Of a stretch of 64,000 bases of DNA, positions 60,600 through 64,000 are shown piece by piece; position 1 is the first letter of the stretch; every line of letters begins with the position of its first letter. A program made the translations under genes and the position numbers. The notes beneath the pieces were generated by a model. That model did no database searches. It was not told where the DNA came from and was given only the letters and a program-made list of their open reading frames with translations. This stretch comes from Streptomyces pluripotens. GTDB lineage: Bacteria > Actinomycetota > Actinomycetes > Streptomycetales > Streptomycetaceae. The stretch covers positions 6,014,001 to 6,078,000 of the forward strand of contig NZ_CP021080.1 in NCBI RefSeq assembly GCF_000802245.2, written 5' to 3'.

Positions 60600-60615
60600 A
60601 CATGAAGAGTCATGT
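60600..60615. promoter_or_regulatory. Palindromic site upstream of the isocitrate-lyase-family gene
   Basis: ACATGA-AGAG-TCATGT is a perfect 6-bp inverted repeat. A looser 18-base near-palindrome (GAGTATCTAGAGATGCTC) follows at 60616. Both lie in an unusually A+T-rich stretch about 75-110 bases before the downstream TTG start, and are probably regulatory. No other gene lies between the DUF817 start and 60707. Confidence 0.4.
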
Positions 60616-60706
60616 GAGTATCTAGAGATGCTCTTGATTTGGTAAAGGGCGTCGAGGCGCGACGGCCCACCCGCCCGCGTCACCTACCCACAGGAGGAGC
60701 CGGACC

Positions 60707-61576
60707 TTGACTTACGGCAAGAAGCTGCGCGAGCGCATCGCCGGGCCCGGGACCACACCGCTGATCGGCGTGTACGACATGTACTCGGCGTCGATCGCGG
60801 CCAAGCACTACGACGGAATGTTCGTCTCGGGCTTCGGCTTCGCAGCCTCGTACTACGGGCTGCCCGACATCGGTTTCATCGCCTGGCCCGACATGGTGGC
60901 CTTCGTCCAGCGACTGCGGGGCGCGTTCCCGCACCACCACCTGCTGGTTGACATCGACGACGGTTACGTCGACCCGGAGGTCGCGTGCCACGTCGTCGAA
61001 GGACTGGAACGCATCGGCGCCTCCGGCGTGATCCTGGAGGACCAGAAGCGCCCCCGCCGCTGCGGACACGCCGACGGCAAGCAAGTGCTGCCGCTGGAGG
61101 AATACCTGGAGAAGCTGGACAAGGTCCTCAAGACCCGCCGGGACCTGGTCGTCGTGGCCCGCACGGACGCCACCGACGAACACGACATCCTGCACCGCGC
61201 CGAGCGGCTGGCCGCGACCGATGCCGACGTGGTCCTCGTCGACGGCGTGCGCAGCATCGAGTGGATCGAACGCATCCGCGACGTGGTCGGGGACAAGCCG
61301 CTGCTGTTCAACCAGATCGCCGGAGGCAAGTCGCCCCGTCTGTCCCTGGGCGAACTCTCCCGCCTCGGCATCGACGTCGCGATCTACAGCACCCCCTGCC
61401 TGTTCGCCGCGCACGAGGCCATGGACGCGGCCCTCACCGGTCTGAAGGACGCCGATGGCCGACTGCCGGAGGTGGACCCGGCGAGCGGGGTCGGTGTGCA
61501 GGCGTCCACCAGCCTGCTGGAGCGCAACATCGGCCACAAGCGGCTCAGCCCCGAGGGCGTGGGCGTGGGCGTGTGA
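60707..61576 (+). CDS. Isocitrate lyase/PEP mutase superfamily enzyme
   Basis: A 289-residue alpha/beta barrel. Metal and catalytic motifs are LLVDIDDGYVDPEVACHVVE (Asp cluster), GVILEDQKRPRRCGHADGK (Glu, and the loop Cys seen in lyases but not in PEP mutases) and VVVARTDATDE. A C-C bond lyase of the methylisocitrate/dimethylmalate type is therefore more likely than a mutase. PEP mutase partners for phosphonate synthesis are absent. The TTG start is supported by GGAGGAG. Probably regulated through the palindromes upstream. Confidence 0.85.
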   Translation: MTYGKKLRERIAGPGTTPLIGVYDMYSASIAAKHYDGMFVSGFGFAASYYGLPDIGFIAWPDMVAFVQRLRGAFPHHHLLVDIDDGYVDPEVACHVVEGLERIGASGVILEDQKRPRRCGHADGKQVLPLEEYLEKLDKVLKTRRDLVVVARTDATDEHDILHRAERLAATDADVVLVDGVRSIEWIERIRDVVGDKPLLFNQIAGGKSPRLSLGELSRLGIDVAIYSTPCLFAAHEAMDAALTGLKDADGRLPEVDPASGVGVQASTSLLERNIGHKRLSPEGVGVGV

Positions 61577-62093
61577 CCGGTGCCGTACCCCGGCTCGGGC
61601 TGACGAGGGTGGCCACCGCCGTGCTACGTGCCGTGGGCACCGCGCGCGGCGGCGTCCGGCAGTCCGTCACGGGGATCGACAACTCGCACACCGACTCGGT
61701 CCCGGAGGGCGATCGCGCGGTCAGTCCTCAGGCCGACGGCGGCACCGCCGACCGCCCCATGGACATGAGGGAAGCTTCCGGCGGTGCCGCTGGCGGCGGA
61801 CGAGAGCACTGAGAAGCGACCACCCACCACGGCGGCCGGGCACACCGTACGGCGGTGTCCGGCCGCCGTCGCGTTCCAGCCGTCACCGAGACCGGACCGT
61901 TCCAGCACCTCCATGACCCGGCGGCAGGCCAGCGACGCCCGGGCAGGCCCTGCCCGAAGTGACCGGGGTACGCCGAACGGCCCAGCGCACGACCCCACAC
62001 CGGAATACACCCGCGCGGTGCGATGCTCTGATGTGAACAGTGCAACAGCGCGGCTGTGAACGGTGCGCGAAAGCGGCGAAGGGCTGGTGGACG
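61577..62093. other. 517-base gap without a gene
   Basis: Open frames present are Arg/Gly-rich and unconvincing. The promoter of the carboxylesterase gene should lie here. No clear hairpin was found. Confidence 0.4.
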
Positions 62094-63662
62094 ATGACGG
62101 CAGACCGGACGGGCCCAGTCGTTCGAACGCCTCACGGGTCCGTACGAGGCCGCTACGAGCAGGGGATCGCGGTGTTCCGCGGCATCCCGTACGCCGCCCC
62201 ACCCTTCGGCCCTCTGAGGTTCCGCCCGCCCCGGCCGCCCACGCCCTGGGACGGTGTGCGCGACGCCGGCGCCTTCGGACCGACCGCGCCGAAACCCCCC
62301 TATTCCGAGGCCTTCGCCCACTACCTGTCCGATCCGGAGATCCCCGGCGACGCCTGCCTCAACCTGAACGTATGGACCCCCGAGCCGACTCCCGTCGCCC
62401 GCCTCCCCGTCCTCATGTGGCTGCACGGCGGCGCACTGACCAGAGGATCTTCCGCCGTTCCCGTGTACGAGGGCAGTGCCTTCGCCCGGGACGGCGTCGT
62501 CTGCGTCTCGGTCAACTACCGGCTGGGAGTGGAAGGGTACGGACTGTTCCCGGACGCACCCCCCAATCCCGGTCTGCGCGACCAGCTCGCCGCGCTGCGG
62601 TGGGTGCACCAGGCCATCGATGCCTTCGGAGGCGATCCGGACCGGATCACCCTGTGCGGTCAGTCGGCCGGCGCGATCAGCGCCGGCGCCCTGCTCGCCG
62701 CCCCCCAGACCCAGGGCCTGATCCGGCGCGCGGTGCTGCAAAGCGGACCACCGGAGGCATCTGACCGCGACAAGGTGCGACGCATGGTGCGCCGCATGGC
62801 CGCCCGGCTCAAGATTCCCGCCACCGCCGAGGCCTTCGCCGCCGTCGACCGGCGCCTGCTGCTGTCCACCCAGGCCGAGGTGGGTCGGCTCAGCAGCCCG
62901 GTACTGGGCGGACCCGCGTTCGGCATCGTCGTGGACGGCGACGTCGTCCCCCGTGACCCGTTCACGGCACTGCTCGATGGTGACGCCGCCCCGGGTGTGG
63001 AACTGCTCATGGGCTGGACCCGGGACGAGTACCGGTTATGGCTGGTACCCGGCGGGCTGCTGGAGCGCGTCGACCGGCTCGGCCCGGTCGCCCTGGCCGG
63101 AGCCATGGCCCGCTGCCACGCCGGGTACGAGGTGCCGCGCGGCTACCGCGCCCTGCATCCCGATGCCGGTACCGCCGAGATCGTCGGCCAGATGGTCACC
63201 GACCATCTGCTGCGCGTCCCGCTGCACCGGCTCGCCGACACCCGGCCCGGCACCTCCTACGTCTATGAGTTCGCCTGGCCCTCCGGCCTGCCCAAACTAG
63301 CCGCCTGCCACGCCCTGGAACTGGGGTTCGTCTTCGGCACCGGGGACGTACCGGAATCGAAGAAGCTGGCCGGGGAGGGTGCTCCGCAGGAACTGCGTGA
63401 TGCCATGCACACGGCCTGGGTGCGGTTCGTGACGACAGGGGAACCAGGCTGGGAGGCCTGGGACGCCGCGCATCCCATACGGATCTTCGGCGACGGTCCA
63501 CCGTATACCGCATACGGTGGACGGGATGCGGAGCTCGCCTTGTGGTCGACCGGCCCCACCGCTTCGGAAACGGCACCTGCCGCCGACTTCAGGGCCCCCG
63601 GAGCCGAACTGGCGGCAGCGGTAAGGCGCCTGCGCCGGTCCACCGGAGCCCGGCGCCGCTGA
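62094..63662 (+). CDS. Carboxylesterase, type B (alpha/beta hydrolase)
   Basis: A 522-residue type-B carboxylesterase. FRGIPYAAPPFGPLRFRPP is the family entry. The oxyanion-hole region LMWLHGGALTRGS, the nucleophile elbow TLCGQSAGAI (Ser about 191), the acid in VELLMGWTRDEYRLW, and the His of CHALELGFVFG complete the triad. No signal peptide, so probably cytoplasmic or exported by other means. Substrate likely aryl or alkyl esters. The ATG at 62094 has no strong ribosome site (GGGCTGGTGG). Confidence 0.9.
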   Translation: MTADRTGPVVRTPHGSVRGRYEQGIAVFRGIPYAAPPFGPLRFRPPRPPTPWDGVRDAGAFGPTAPKPPYSEAFAHYLSDPEIPGDACLNLNVWTPEPTPVARLPVLMWLHGGALTRGSSAVPVYEGSAFARDGVVCVSVNYRLGVEGYGLFPDAPPNPGLRDQLAALRWVHQAIDAFGGDPDRITLCGQSAGAISAGALLAAPQTQGLIRRAVLQSGPPEASDRDKVRRMVRRMAARLKIPATAEAFAAVDRRLLLSTQAEVGRLSSPVLGGPAFGIVVDGDVVPRDPFTALLDGDAAPGVELLMGWTRDEYRLWLVPGGLLERVDRLGPVALAGAMARCHAGYEVPRGYRALHPDAGTAEIVGQMVTDHLLRVPLHRLADTRPGTSYVYEFAWPSGLPKLAACHALELGFVFGTGDVPESKKLAGEGAPQELRDAMHTAWVRFVTTGEPGWEAWDAAHPIRIFGDGPPYTAYGGRDAELALWSTGPTASETAPAADFRAPGAELAAAVRRLRRSTGARRR

Positions 63663-63791
63663 CCGTCCGCGGATCCGGCCCGCGCCCAGGGCCCCACGCG
63701 CCGGCGAAGCGCCCGCCATGGTCCTCACCTGCACCTGCACCTGCGGCAACGGCGGCACCGTCGCCGTCAGAGGGCGGGCGCCAGTCGACGG

Positions 63792-63815
63792 CCGTGAACC
63801 CGTGAACCCGTGAAC
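63792..63815. repeat. Three-copy CCGTGAAC tandem repeat in the terminal gap
   Basis: Three perfect copies of CCGTGAAC in a row. The whole stretch 63663-64000 after the carboxylesterase is otherwise without a gene I can support. A second small array (CACCTG, about three copies) lies near 63727. Confidence 0.85.
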
Positions 63816-64000
63816 CCGCGCGCGAGCCTGCCCCCAGTCCGGTGTGTCTGCGACGAGGCGCTCGGGCCGGTACTGGACAGCCCCGACCAGGCGCCGCCGC
63901 TGGCCGGTCCGGTCACCGACGCGGGGCGCCGTGGACGCTCCCTCGGGCACCGGAGTGGCCGGTGGGTTTGCGGCCGACCGTCGTCCCGGATCCCTGCGGA

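Noticed and set aside
60707..61576. PEP mutase as the start of a phosphonate pathway
   Set aside because: The loop carries Cys as in lyases, and no phosphonopyruvate decarboxylase or other phosphonate gene is near.

Overview
The window reads as a Streptomyces chromosome segment. It has very high G+C with a strong third-position bias, GTG/TTG starts, a bifunctional geosmin synthase, a conservon (CvnABCD), a gamma-butyrolactone-receptor-type TetR regulator, a DUF6230/DUF6114 pair, an SAV2148-type HEPN protein and a mycothiol-type DsbA protein. I see no rRNA, tRNA, CRISPR array or complete transposon.

Layout. 0-9 kb: the end of a GAF/PP2C phosphatase, then a compatible-solute ABC importer (ATPase plus two permeases). 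A reversed conservon (cvnA-D) separates it from the importer's own lipoprotein receptor. 9-15 kb: TerB-like and Spo0M proteins, a membrane/secreted pair, a secreted protein, a broken ArsR gene and a long gene-poor stretch. 15-21.5 kb: a butyrolactone-receptor-like regulator with a probable autoregulatory ARE site, geosmin synthase, a decayed gene, a PDZ membrane protein, an M24 peptidase and a degenerate phosphotransferase. 21.6-31.6 kb: the glycogen-to-trehalose genes treZ (carrying a -1 frameshift), treY and glgX/treX. Interspersed are an FHA protein, a seven-copy hexanucleotide repeat, an M14 peptidase and a scar where two truncated genes meet. 32-41.6 kb: SAV2148-type protein, an exonuclease preceded by a decayed paralogue, a kinase-like protein, an MMPL transporter, DUF1697, a DsbA-like protein and a small unknown protein.

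41.7-51.2 kb is a ten-gene sulfur assimilation cluster on the minus strand: sir, a zinc-ribbon gene, cysH, cysC, cysD, cysN, ssuA, ssuB, ssuC and a sirohydrochlorin chelatase-like gene. It covers sulfate activation, APS reduction, sulfite reduction, sulfonate uptake and siroheme metal insertion. A 27-residue leader peptide ending in an Ile-Cys motif lies upstream of sir. A second Cys-containing uORF with an internal hairpin lies upstream of ssuA. Both suggest translation-coupled control by cysteine supply.

51.3-64 kb holds ordinary accessory genes: GNAT, secreted protein, GAF regulator, AidB-like acyl-CoA dehydrogenase, YihY, AraC with a VOC protein, DUF817, an isocitrate lyase/PEP mutase family enzyme and a type-B carboxylesterase.

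Several genes (treZ, the ArsR gene, the gene after geosmin synthase) are broken by frameshifts. Two of these lie at runs of five C where six would restore the frame, so homopolymer sequencing error must be weighed against real decay.
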